A stretch of 14,473 nucleotides of DNA from an uncultured Flavobacteriales bacterium (GCA_937974555.1 CALJKR010000020.1:1-14473); one strand, 5' to 3'; shown: positions 6,509 to 14,068, counted from the stretch's first letter. The notes: a model not told the origin generated them from the sequence alone. Made by a program: numbers and translations.

Positions 6509-7099
6509 ATGAATCCGGTGTTTATCCAACTCAGGCAAGCAAGAAAAGAAAAAAAACTGACGCTACAAGCGGTTGCTGACCGATTGGCGATTGATATCGC
6601 CCTTATCAGCAAAATGGAAAGAGGTCAACGTCCGATTTCAGAAAAACAACTGAAAGCCTTCTGCAAATTGTATAAGCTGGATTTGAAGACGCTTCAAAAA
6701 GCTGTCAAAGCAGAAGAGGTAGTTGCCCTTCTTCAAGGGTATGATCACCCGCAGGAAATTCTGAAATTAGCCGAGACACAGTTGCTTTATTCAACCAATG
6801 AGAATTTGAGCATCGCTAAGATTCAATCTGCCTTAAAATCCATATTCAAAAAGTTTCAAGCGATTCAATCCGCATGGATTTTTGGCTCATATGCCAGAGG
6901 TGAAAATAATGAGCTCAGCGACATTGATATTGTCATCGCTGCCGATCATGGGTTTAGCTACTTTCAATTGGCAGATGTGCAACATCAAGCAGAAGAAAAG
7001 CTGAAAATCAAAATTGATATCGGGTTCAAAAATTCAATGAAACCCGAAATTATCCGGCAAATCGAAGTTGATCTCAAATTGATTTATGATAGAATTTGA
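6509..7099 (+). CDS. XRE-type HTH fused to MNT nucleotidyltransferase, probable antitoxin of a HEPN/MNT system
   Basis: The 196-aa protein has two parts. Residues about 6-60 form an XRE/Cro-type helix-turn-helix (LTLQAVADRLAIDIALISKM, then ERGQRPIS). Residues about 105-196 form a minimal nucleotidyltransferase: GSYARG (126-131), SDID with D138 and D140, and a third acidic residue D170 in KIDIGF, so the catalytic set appears complete. In characterised HepT/MntA pairs the MNT protein neutralises the HEPN RNase by attaching AMP to a tyrosine near its active site. The fused HTH suggests that this version also represses its own promoter. It overlaps the HEPN gene by 14 nt. Alternatively it could act only as a regulator, but the intact catalytic motif argues against that. 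The start at 6509 fits the leaderless promoter. Confidence 0.88.
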   Translation: MNPVFIQLRQARKEKKLTLQAVADRLAIDIALISKMERGQRPISEKQLKAFCKLYKLDLKTLQKAVKAEEVVALLQGYDHPQEILKLAETQLLYSTNENLSIAKIQSALKSIFKKFQAIQSAWIFGSYARGENNELSDIDIVIAADHGFSYFQLADVQHQAEEKLKIKIDIGFKNSMKPEIIRQIEVDLKLIYDRI

Positions 7100-7427
7100 A
7101 CGCGATTCCAATCGTATCGCTCATTTGAGGTTAGCCATTGAAAAAATAGAATTATTCACCACTGGAATATCTGAAGAAAAATTTTGCGCAGATTCCTTGA
7201 TTCAAAGCGCTGTTCTATTCCAATTCAGTATTCTCGGCGAGGCTATTCTACATATTAATCAGGAAAAATTACAAAAAGTGGACTATCCTTGGCATCTGGT
7301 AAGAGGGTTCCGTAATTTGATTGCACATGAATACCATAAAATAGAAATTTCGGCCGTTTGGGCAATCATCCAAAATGACATCCCCACTTTGAAAAATAAA
7401 ATTATCGAACTCTCAGAAACCCTTTAG
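7086..7427 (+). CDS. HEPN-domain (HepT-like, DUF86) ribonuclease, probable toxin
   Basis: The 113-aa, largely helical protein matches the DUF86/HepT HEPN family. The RNase motif R-x4-H-x-Y is RNLIAHEY (R76, H81, Y83). Y83 corresponds to the tyrosine that MntA-type antitoxins modify with AMP. Family landmarks SILGEAILHI (48-57) and VWAIIQNDIPTLK (91-103) flank it. The expected activity is RNA cleavage that arrests growth when not neutralised. The ATG lies inside the end of the MNT gene (14-nt overlap, different frame), so the two are translated together, with the antitoxin gene first. The length is normal for the family. No sign of frameshift or loss of active-site residues is visible, so the pair is probably functional. 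Confidence 0.88.
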   Translation: MIEFERDSNRIAHLRLAIEKIELFTTGISEEKFCADSLIQSAVLFQFSILGEAILHINQEKLQKVDYPWHLVRGFRNLIAHEYHKIEISAVWAIIQNDIPTLKNKIIELSETL

Positions 7428-7449
7428 CACCAAAGAAAATCTTATACCT

Positions 7450-7917
7450 ATGACCAAAAACAGCATCTTCCGCCGCATCCGATTTATATACAACTTCAGT
7501 GATCAGGATATGATCGACATCTTTAAATTGGTGGGGGTTGTGGTGAATAGAACCCAAATCATTCGCTGGTTGAATAAAGAAGAGCATGAAGATTATTTGG
7601 ACATGAAGGATGAAGAGCTTGCCGCTTTTTTAAATGGATTCATCATTCTGAAACGAGGAAAAAAAGATGGTCCATTGCCTATCGCGGAGAAAGAATTGAC
7701 CAACAACATGATTTTCCGAAAAATGAGAATTGCGCTGAATCTAATCGATGAAGACATCATCAAAATTTTGGCTTCGGTAGAAACCAGAATAAGCAAACAT
7801 GAACTCAGCGCCTTCTTTAGAAATCCAGCCCAGCGTCAATACGTGGCGTGTAACAATCAAATTCTAAGAAATTTCTTTCAGGGGTTGGAAGTTTTAGAGG
7901 ACCGTCCTCGCGGCTGA
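7450..7917 (+). CDS. DUF1456 family protein (YehS-like)
   Basis: The 155-aa protein consists of two related DUF1456 repeats, residues about 3-70 and 84-150. Each opens with a similar stretch (IFRRIRFIYNFSDQDMIDIF and IFRKMRIALNLIDEDIIKIL), passes through a helix pair, and ends in LNGFIIL / FFQGLEVL. The family is widespread (E. coli YehS) and has no established biochemical function that I know of. It lies 22 nt downstream of the HEPN gene with no promoter or terminator that I can see between them, so cotranscription is likely although it is not a recognised part of HepT/MntA systems. Its TGA stop directly abuts the stop codon of the convergent gene. Confidence 0.85.
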   Translation: MTKNSIFRRIRFIYNFSDQDMIDIFKLVGVVVNRTQIIRWLNKEEHEDYLDMKDEELAAFLNGFIILKRGKKDGPLPIAEKELTNNMIFRKMRIALNLIDEDIIKILASVETRISKHELSAFFRNPAQRQYVACNNQILRNFFQGLEVLEDRPRG

Positions 7918-8250
7918 TTAACCTTCGAAATAACGAATTATCGCCTCTCGCATCAACCGATCTTGATCGGCAGGAGATAACTCCGGCAAATCATCTTTGC
8001 GCTCAAAATGCGGCCATCCCTCTTCGTCACGTCCGATAAATTCAAAATATCCAAAGGGCATCAATAAACTGCATATTCCCACGTGCATGATATCCACCTT
8101 TTGATCTTTCTTGAAAGTCATATCAAAACGTTGCAATTCCTGGAGACCCACAACGAAAATAATGGCTGTGATATCGGGGGTTCCCATATCAAAACGCTCC
8201 TGTATCTTTCGCACGGTTTCCAACCATGTCTTTTCAAATTGATAATCCAT
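7918..8250 (-). CDS. Conserved-looking hypothetical protein, 110 aa
   Basis: I do not recognise the family. It is a soluble, acidic protein with no signal peptide or membrane segment. Residues about 5-45 look helical with a hydrophobic core (TPDITAIIFVVGLQELQRF). A middle block DIMHVGICSLLMPFGYFEF (53-71) is followed by GRDEEGWPHFE (73-83). A C-terminal helix LSPADQDRLMREAIIRYF (91-108) completes it. The ordered motifs and clean ORF suggest a real gene. The TAA stop at 7918-7920 abuts the TGA of the DUF1456 gene with no spacer. On the other side it diverges from the TonB_C gene across 66 nt. A weak CTTTTG element (complement of 8255-8260) sits 4 nt before the ATG, hinting at a leaderless transcript. 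Confidence 0.7.
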   Translation of the reverse strand: MDYQFEKTWLETVRKIQERFDMGTPDITAIIFVVGLQELQRFDMTFKKDQKVDIMHVGICSLLMPFGYFEFIGRDEEGWPHFERKDDLPELSPADQDRLMREAIIRYFEG

Positions 8251-8292
8251 TGGGCAAAAGTCGTATAAATTTCATGAACTTGAATTTTTCCG

Positions 8293-8300
8293 TATCTTCG
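8293..8300 (+). promoter_or_regulatory. Possible -7 box (TATCTTCG) of the TonB_C gene
   Basis: TATCTTCG is one base from TAnnTTTG and ends 16 nt upstream of the ATG at 8317. No TTG lies at the right distance. It belongs to the TAnnTTCG set seen four times in the window. Confidence 0.33.
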
Positions 8301-8316
8301 GCCATATTTTATCCTC

Positions 8317-9009
8317 ATGAAAAACGCAATTATTTTACTTGCTATTGGGCTGTTTTTTAGTGTCACTTCGTGGTCACAAAAGAAAGACTATTTGAATAGT
8401 GAATTTCAGATCATCGAATCTGAAGACATGGCGGCATACACCCGAACCCGGACCAAAAATGCTGAGGGTGGTTTTGACGTCACCGTCAATTTTTCAGGAG
8501 GTCAAGTTTTTATGACGGGAAAATATCAAGACGAAGCATTGGAAATCAGAAATGGTCATTTTGTATTTTACAGCCAAAACGGAAACAAACAAACCGAAGG
8601 GGACTATCATTTGGGAATGAAAGTGGGAACTTGGAAACGTTGGGACGAAGAAGGAGCTCCGCTCCCCTCGCGCACTTATGCCAATGCACCCGTGGAAAAA
8701 GATCTTGCAAAAGAACTTTCAAACAAAGCCACAACGCCCGCATCATTTGCGGATTTTGATGGCTACGTTGACAAAAATTTGAAATACCCAGAAAAGGCCA
8801 TTATGGGCGGAACCAAAGGAACCGTTTATGTTCAGTTGACCATCAATGCCGAAGGTGATGTAAAAAACCCAAAGATTTCTCAAGGGGTTTCACCCGAATT
8901 AGACGCTGCAGCGATGCAATTCATCATGGGCATGCCCAAGTGGACTCCTGCGCAACGCAATGGATCCAACATTGATTCTGAAGTGATCATTCCAATCACT
9001 TTTGAATAA
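8317..9009 (+). CDS. Periplasmic protein with MORN-like repeats and a TonB C-terminal domain
   Basis: The 230-aa protein starts with a signal peptide (about 1-20, ending SWSQ). Residues about 60-117 contain two or three MORN-variant/YwqK-type strands (GGQVFMTGKYQDE, NGHFVFYSQNGNKQTEGDY, GMKVGTWKRWDEEG). The C-terminal domain (about 145-230) is TonB_C: KYPEKAIMGGTKGTVYVQLT, then ELDAAAMQF, W209 and a final beta strand IIPITF. Unlike true TonB it lacks an uncleaved N-terminal anchor and a Pro-rich spanning region. It is therefore more likely a periplasmic TonB_C-domain protein of the kind common in Bacteroidota than the energy-transducing TonB. It lies 21 nt upstream of pheT on the same strand, and read-through into pheT is likely. 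Confidence 0.87.
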   Translation: MKNAIILLAIGLFFSVTSWSQKKDYLNSEFQIIESEDMAAYTRTRTKNAEGGFDVTVNFSGGQVFMTGKYQDEALEIRNGHFVFYSQNGNKQTEGDYHLGMKVGTWKRWDEEGAPLPSRTYANAPVEKDLAKELSNKATTPASFADFDGYVDKNLKYPEKAIMGGTKGTVYVQLTINAEGDVKNPKISQGVSPELDAAAMQFIMGMPKWTPAQRNGSNIDSEVIIPITFE

Positions 9010-9030
9010 GTATTTTTTCGATTTTCTTTT

Positions 9031-11427
9031 ATGCGCATACATTACAATTACCTTGCTCAATTCGTTTCTCCATTACCCAACGCAGAGCAAGCTGCCGAGA
9101 TATTGACCCGTGTAGGTCTTGAGGTTGAAGGGATAGAAAAAGTAGAATCCGTTAAAGGTGGTCTTCAGGAGGTTGTCGTCGGTCATGTGATTGAGGTAGT
9201 TCCTCATCCCGATGCAGATCGTCTGCGCATCACCCAAGTCAATGTCGGTGCTGAAACCCCACTTCAAATTGTTTGCGGGGCGCCCAATGTAGCCGTTGAT
9301 CAAAAAGTCTTGGTCGCTCTGGTTGGAGCTACTTTGTATCCTGGGGGCGGCGACGAAGCGCTTAAAATTAAAAAAAGTAAGATTCGTGGTGTGGAGAGCA
9401 TGGGGATGATTTGCGCCGAAGACGAATTGGGTATTGGAACCTCCCATGCTGGAATCATGGTGTTGTCAGAAAACGCAACCATTGGAACCCCAGCTGCAGA
9501 ATACTTGCAGTTGTCCGCACAAGAAATTCTTGAAATTGGATTGACTCCGAATAGAACCGACGCAATGTCCCATTACGGGGTTGCCAGAGAATTGATTGCT
9601 GGTGCCAATGGGGAAATCAAATCCAATTCTTTCCTCCAAAAAATCAATCACCTACCCAAGGTTGGACATGGTGATTGGCAATTGTCCGTGAGTGCCGATA
9701 CACAATGCAAACGCTATTCACTTTTACATATCTCCATCAATCCCCAGGCACAAACCCCCGATTGGATGAAAAAAAGCATGGAAGCCATTGGCTTAAAATG
9801 CATTCATCCCGTAGTAGACATTACCAATTGGGTTCAGCATGAATTGGGTCAACCCATGCATGCTTTTGACGCCCAATGGATGAAGAAAGAGATGGTCATT
9901 CGCAACGCCAACGATGGGGAAGTTTTGACTACACTGGATGGTGTAGAGCGAAAATTAAATGCCGGTGATGTCATCATTGCCAGCGATACCCAAGCTGCTT
10001 GTTTGGCTGGAGTGATGGGTGGAAGTGCCAGTGGCGTGCATGCCCAAACTACTGAAATTTACTTGGAATGCGCCTTGTTTGACGCCGTACGCGTAAGAAA
10101 ATCAGCCCGCCATCACGGGATTCACAGTGACAGCTCTTTCCGATTTGAACGCGGGGTAGATCCTGAAATGTTTGAAATGGCACGTGCGCGTGCGGTAGAA
10201 TTACTGGTTGAATATTGTGGTGCTGAAGTGAAGTCCATGCAAGAAAAAATATTGCAGCCCTTTGAACGTACCAGCATACTTTTTCATCCCCAAAAAGCTT
10301 GCACCCTCATCGGAAAACAAATTCCCGATGCTGAGATGCAAGACATACTCCGTCACTTGGAATTTGGCATAGAGGTCAAAACAGAAAAGTCGTGGATGCT
10401 CCAAGTTCCCGGATGCCGGGTGGATGTAACCCGCGAAGTTGATGTCGTTGAGGAGATCTTGCGTGTTTATGGTTTTGATCAAGTAGATCCCAGTGCCCAA
10501 TTCCAATTTTCTTGGCAACAACAAACCACTTCACAACATCAGCGCAAAAACCAATTGGCCGAAATGCTTTGTTCGATGGGATTGACCGAAATCCAAAGTC
10601 TTTCATTGACCAAAAATCAATATTCAGAAACCGAGGATACCATTCGTATTGTCAATCCTTTGAGTCAAGACTTGGGGATCATGCGCCGAGAAATCATACA
10701 CAGCGGACTTGAAACCATCGCCCTTAACATCAATCGCAAGCAGAGCAATGTGGCCATATTTGAATTGGGCAATGTGTATTCTAAAAACGATTCTGGATAT
10801 CAAGAAGAATTGACTTTGGGAATTTGGCTTACAGGACAAAATGAGAAAATACACGCCCATGGCACAGCCCAAGCGTTTGGATTTAGACATTTAAGATTTT
10901 ACGCAGAACAACTTTTCCAATTGATGTCACAAAATCTCACCGAAGGAAAAGCCATCGAGAAATCAGGGTTTTCAGAGTGTGCGCAATATGAAGCCAAGAA
11001 AGTGGTTTTGAATATGGGTAAAGTGTCTCAGTCCCTATTGAAACTTCACGATATCAAACAGCCCGTATATTTCTTGAGCTTGAATGCAGATGCCTTCTTC
11101 AAAGCCATGGAACGTCAGAAAATGGCCTCTGCAGATTTGTCCAAATACCCTGCAGTAAGAAGAGACTTGGCCTTGCTTGTAAATGAGACGGTGAAGTTCC
11201 AGGATATCCAGAAAGCCGCTTTGCAAAATGAAAAGAAATTGCTTCGCGATGTTTTCTTGTTTGATGTTTACCAAGGGGATAAGCTTCCGAAAGGAAAAAA
11301 ATCATACGCTGTGGGTTTTGTACTCCAAGACCAAAGTGCAACCTTAACTGACACGCAAATTGAAAAAACCATGGAGCGCATTCAAAAAGGAATTTGCGAT
11401 CCATTGGGCGCTGAGCTTAGGGGATAA
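9031..11427 (+). CDS. pheT: Phenylalanine-tRNA ligase, beta subunit
   Basis: This 798-aa subunit completes the PheS2PheT2 synthetase. It provides tRNA recognition and editing of mischarged Tyr-tRNA-Phe. The N-terminal tRNA-binding OB domain (about 40-150) includes VVGHVIEVVPHPDADRLRIT and VCGAPNV. The B3/B4 editing region (about 210-390) contains HPVVDITNWVQHELGQPMHAFD and the SSFRFERGVDPE segment. A B5 domain with DVTREVDVVEEILRVYGFD is at about 410-485. The catalytic-like core follows, and the FDX-ACB anticodon-binding domain (about 703-797) starts at SKYPAVRRDLALLV. The length is normal for the family. It is separated from pheS by about 4 kb and on the opposite strand. The likely promoter is that of the upstream TonB_C gene, because no good -7 box lies in the 21-nt gap. 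Confidence 0.97.
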   Translation: MRIHYNYLAQFVSPLPNAEQAAEILTRVGLEVEGIEKVESVKGGLQEVVVGHVIEVVPHPDADRLRITQVNVGAETPLQIVCGAPNVAVDQKVLVALVGATLYPGGGDEALKIKKSKIRGVESMGMICAEDELGIGTSHAGIMVLSENATIGTPAAEYLQLSAQEILEIGLTPNRTDAMSHYGVARELIAGANGEIKSNSFLQKINHLPKVGHGDWQLSVSADTQCKRYSLLHISINPQAQTPDWMKKSMEAIGLKCIHPVVDITNWVQHELGQPMHAFDAQWMKKEMVIRNANDGEVLTTLDGVERKLNAGDVIIASDTQAACLAGVMGGSASGVHAQTTEIYLECALFDAVRVRKSARHHGIHSDSSFRFERGVDPEMFEMARARAVELLVEYCGAEVKSMQEKILQPFERTSILFHPQKACTLIGKQIPDAEMQDILRHLEFGIEVKTEKSWMLQVPGCRVDVTREVDVVEEILRVYGFDQVDPSAQFQFSWQQQTTSQHQRKNQLAEMLCSMGLTEIQSLSLTKNQYSETEDTIRIVNPLSQDLGIMRREIIHSGLETIALNINRKQSNVAIFELGNVYSKNDSGYQEELTLGIWLTGQNEKIHAHGTAQAFGFRHLRFYAEQLFQLMSQNLTEGKAIEKSGFSECAQYEAKKVVLNMGKVSQSLLKLHDIKQPVYFLSLNADAFFKAMERQKMASADLSKYPAVRRDLALLVNETVKFQDIQKAALQNEKKLLRDVFLFDVYQGDKLPKGKKSYAVGFVLQDQSATLTDTQIEKTMERIQKGICDPLGAELRG

Positions 11428-11461
11428 TCGAGCATGAACAATATCCTTTGAAACACAGATT

Positions 11462-12844
11462 ATGGTCAATTCGGAATTAACCAACGTATCCCAAGAAGTT
11501 AAGATTGAATTGACAAAATTGACCCAAGCCAATCATGACTTGGTCATCCGTGTGGTTTCTGTTTTAAATATTGTATTTGCAGTCAGTGATTACTTCACAG
11601 CACCTGACTTTTGGTTCAGCTTTCTGCTGATTAGAATCGTCATCACCACAATCTTTTTTTCCGTTTATTACTTTCAAGAAAATTTAAAAATTCATCCCAA
11701 ATGGACACTGTACATTGCCTATTTGGGATGCATCATAGAAAACTCATACATGTACAATGTTCTGGATGCGGACACCCTTCAGAAATTCACGCTATCTTTT
11801 ATTACAACATTCATCGGTGCTGGGTTGTTTGCCATTTGGAATCTGAGACTTTCGATACTGGCTGTGGTTTTTAGCATTGGGCTCAATGCCATTTTATTTG
11901 CTTCCATGAGCCCGTTGACCTTGAATGAATTTCTTTCCAATGGCGCATTCCTCACGCTCATGGTTGCTATATGTGCCATTATTCCGATTCATACCCGCAT
12001 GACCGCCTTGACGAAAGAAATTACCTATCGTTTTCAATTGGCTGCTGCCAGCAGTGTTATTGCCAATAAAAACAAGAACATTTTGGATAGTATTGAATAT
12101 GCCAAGCGCATTCAAGATGCCATGCTTCCGTCACAAAAAGACCTTGCGGCGCTGCCCTATGAATGCTTTGTATTTTACCAACCCAAGGACATTGTCAGTG
12201 GAGACTTTTATTGGTTCAATCAAGCTGAGCAGAATGACAAAAAACTATTGAATGTCGCCATCGGAGATTGCACGGGTCATGGCGTTCCCGGAGCTTTGAT
12301 GAGTATTTTGGGTATGTCTTCTATTCAAGAAATTTATGCCCAAGATGCACTGTACTCTCCCCATCAAATTTTGGATCAACTGCGAAAAAAAATTACCCTT
12401 AACCTGAAGCAAACGGGGGTGTTGGGAGAGCAAAAGGACGGCATGGATTTGGGACTCATCCATTATTATCCAGAAGATCGAAAATTGGAATTTGCAGGGG
12501 CCCATTTTCCCGTTTGGATTGTACGAAACCAATCATTGATTGAAATCAAAGGAGATCGTATGCCCATAGGTATACACTATGGAAAAGAAAAACCTTTCAC
12601 TTTGCAAACCATAACATTGGAAGAAGGCGATTGGATTTACCTTTTCACCGATGGCTTTGCGGATCAAATGGGCGGTGATTTAAATAAAAAATACCTTTCA
12701 AAGAATTTTAAGAAATTCCTTTTGTCCATCGCACATTTGTCCACGGATCAGCAAAAGGAAGCCATTGAAAAAGAGTTTCAAAATTGGAAAGATCAAAACG
12801 ATCAAATCGATGATGTGCTCGTATTTGGCCTTCGGGTCAAGTGA
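11462..12844 (+). CDS. Membrane-bound SpoIIE/PP2C-type serine phosphatase
   Basis: The 460-aa protein has an N-terminal membrane module with about six hydrophobic helices (near 28-45, 51-71, 82-99, 110-126, 128-149, 161-177). A helical linker (195-222) follows, ending in the characteristic DSIEYAKRIQDAMLPS. The cytoplasmic SpoIIE/PP2C domain runs from about 230 to 460. Its metal-binding aspartates are seen in SGDFYW (D248), AIGDCTGHGVPGALM (D269), GMDLG (D329), FTDGFADQ (D397) and IDDVLVFG (D450, D451). Family members dephosphorylate Ser/Thr on partner-switching regulators such as anti-anti-sigma factors. No such partner gene is in the window, so the target is unknown. The membrane part has no recognised sensor motif. 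It begins 34 nt after pheT and may be cotranscribed. Its TGA stop abuts the stop codon of ald. Confidence 0.92.
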   Translation: MVNSELTNVSQEVKIELTKLTQANHDLVIRVVSVLNIVFAVSDYFTAPDFWFSFLLIRIVITTIFFSVYYFQENLKIHPKWTLYIAYLGCIIENSYMYNVLDADTLQKFTLSFITTFIGAGLFAIWNLRLSILAVVFSIGLNAILFASMSPLTLNEFLSNGAFLTLMVAICAIIPIHTRMTALTKEITYRFQLAAASSVIANKNKNILDSIEYAKRIQDAMLPSQKDLAALPYECFVFYQPKDIVSGDFYWFNQAEQNDKKLLNVAIGDCTGHGVPGALMSILGMSSIQEIYAQDALYSPHQILDQLRKKITLNLKQTGVLGEQKDGMDLGLIHYYPEDRKLEFAGAHFPVWIVRNQSLIEIKGDRMPIGIHYGKEKPFTLQTITLEEGDWIYLFTDGFADQMGGDLNKKYLSKNFKKFLLSIAHLSTDQQKEAIEKEFQNWKDQNDQIDDVLVFGLRVK

Positions 12845-14068
12845 TCAATACCCCGTAGCAATCAACAGCTCCAAAGGTTTCCAAGGAAGATCAAATTGAG
12901 ACCCAATGGTTTCATTGGTCAAAGTACCGTGGTACATGTAAACCCCAGCTTGCCATCCAGCATGGGAACGAATCAAATTGACAATTCCCCCTTCGTCTCC
13001 CATTTGCATCAAATTGGATGCAAAAATATTGCTCAATGCATAGCTTGCCGTGCGGGAAACTCGCGCTGCAATATTGGGAACACAATAATGGGTGACGCCA
13101 TGGGATTGAAATACCGGTTGATCATGGTTGGTAACATGGGAGGTTTCAAAACATCCACCTTGATCAATGGAGACATCGACAATCACGCTTCCATATTTCA
13201 TGTTGCTCACCATATCCTCTGTAACCACCATGGGTGTGCGACCCTTGGCAGTATGTATAGCGCCAATGACAACGTCTGCCGTTTCAAGTGCTATTCTCAA
13301 TTCGGATGGAAGAATGGTAGAAGTCCATATGCGCATGCCCAAGTCATTTTGTAATCTGCGCAAACGATAAATATCATTGTCAAATAATTTCACAGAAGCA
13401 CCCATTCCGATAGAGGCTCTGGTTGCAAATTCACCAACCGTTCCGGCACCCAGAATAACCACCTCAGTGGGTCGAACACCAGAAATACCCCCAAACATCA
13501 ACCCTTGACCACCATGATTATGGGACAGGTATTCCGATGCGATTTGAACCGCTGTATAACCCGCAATTTCTCCCATCGCTCGGACCACAGGAAAAATTCC
13601 CGCTTCGTCTTGAATAAAATCCCATGCCACAGCGGTAATTTTTTTTGCCGCCATGGAGCGGAACATCTCCTCTTTTTGCGCACTCAATTGCAGAGCCGAA
13701 ATCAAAGTCTGTTTGCCCGGCATCAAATCCAACTCCTCCGCACTCGGGGGAGCAACTTTCAATAAAATATCGGCTTTAAAAACCGCGGATTTATCGTAAA
13801 CGATGGTAGCTCCCGCTTCGCTATAATCATGGTCTGAAAATTTTGATTCGGCTCCTGCGTTAGATTCCACAATCACCTCATGACCATTGTTGACGAGCAA
13901 TCCCACGGACTCCGGAACCAATGCCACGCGTCTTTCTTGAAAACTCATTTCTCTGGGTATGCCGATGGTTAGATGGTATTTGTTTTTCTTTACCTCCAAC
14001 ATTTCCTCTTTGGGAGACAGGGCAGCCTCATGAGCCAAGGCAGATACTATGGATCGCTTCTTTTCCAT
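12845..14068 (-). CDS. ald: Alanine dehydrogenase-like protein (AlaDH/PNT family)
   Basis: The 407-aa protein belongs to the alanine dehydrogenase/transhydrogenase-alpha family, which in its classic form interconverts L-alanine and pyruvate plus ammonia with NAD. The text numbers residues from a TTG codon at 14077; the ATG at 14068 is residue 4 and is the preferred start. An N-terminal extension of about 35 residues precedes the usual start (IGIPREMSFQERRVALVP, with R50). K107 in LLKVAPP matches the substrate lysine. The NAD fold has VVILGAGTVGEFATR (206-220), and VIVDVSIDQGGCFETSHVT (298-316) is strongly conserved. The position of the catalytic histidine (LHLA in classic enzymes) reads LQLS, with Q130. 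A weak TATCTTTA box (complement of 14086-14093) could be its promoter. Bacteroidota homologues as I recall them share the extension and the Gln. Confidence 0.88.
   Translation of the reverse strand: MEKKRSIVSALAHEAALSPKEEMLEVKKNKYHLTIGIPREMSFQERRVALVPESVGLLVNNGHEVIVESNAGAESKFSDHDYSEAGATIVYDKSAVFKADILLKVAPPSAEELDLMPGKQTLISALQLSAQKEEMFRSMAAKKITAVAWDFIQDEAGIFPVVRAMGEIAGYTAVQIASEYLSHNHGGQGLMFGGISGVRPTEVVILGAGTVGEFATRASIGMGASVKLFDNDIYRLRRLQNDLGMRIWTSTILPSELRIALETADVVIGAIHTAKGRTPMVVTEDMVSNMKYGSVIVDVSIDQGGCFETSHVTNHDQPVFQSHGVTHYCVPNIAARVSRTASYALSNIFASNLMQMGDEGGIVNLIRSHAGWQAGVYMYHGTLTNETIGSQFDLPWKPLELLIATGY

Noticed and set aside
8317..9009. True TonB energy transducer
   Set aside because: It has a cleavable-type signal peptide and no Pro-rich spanning region, and no exbB/exbD genes are adjacent.
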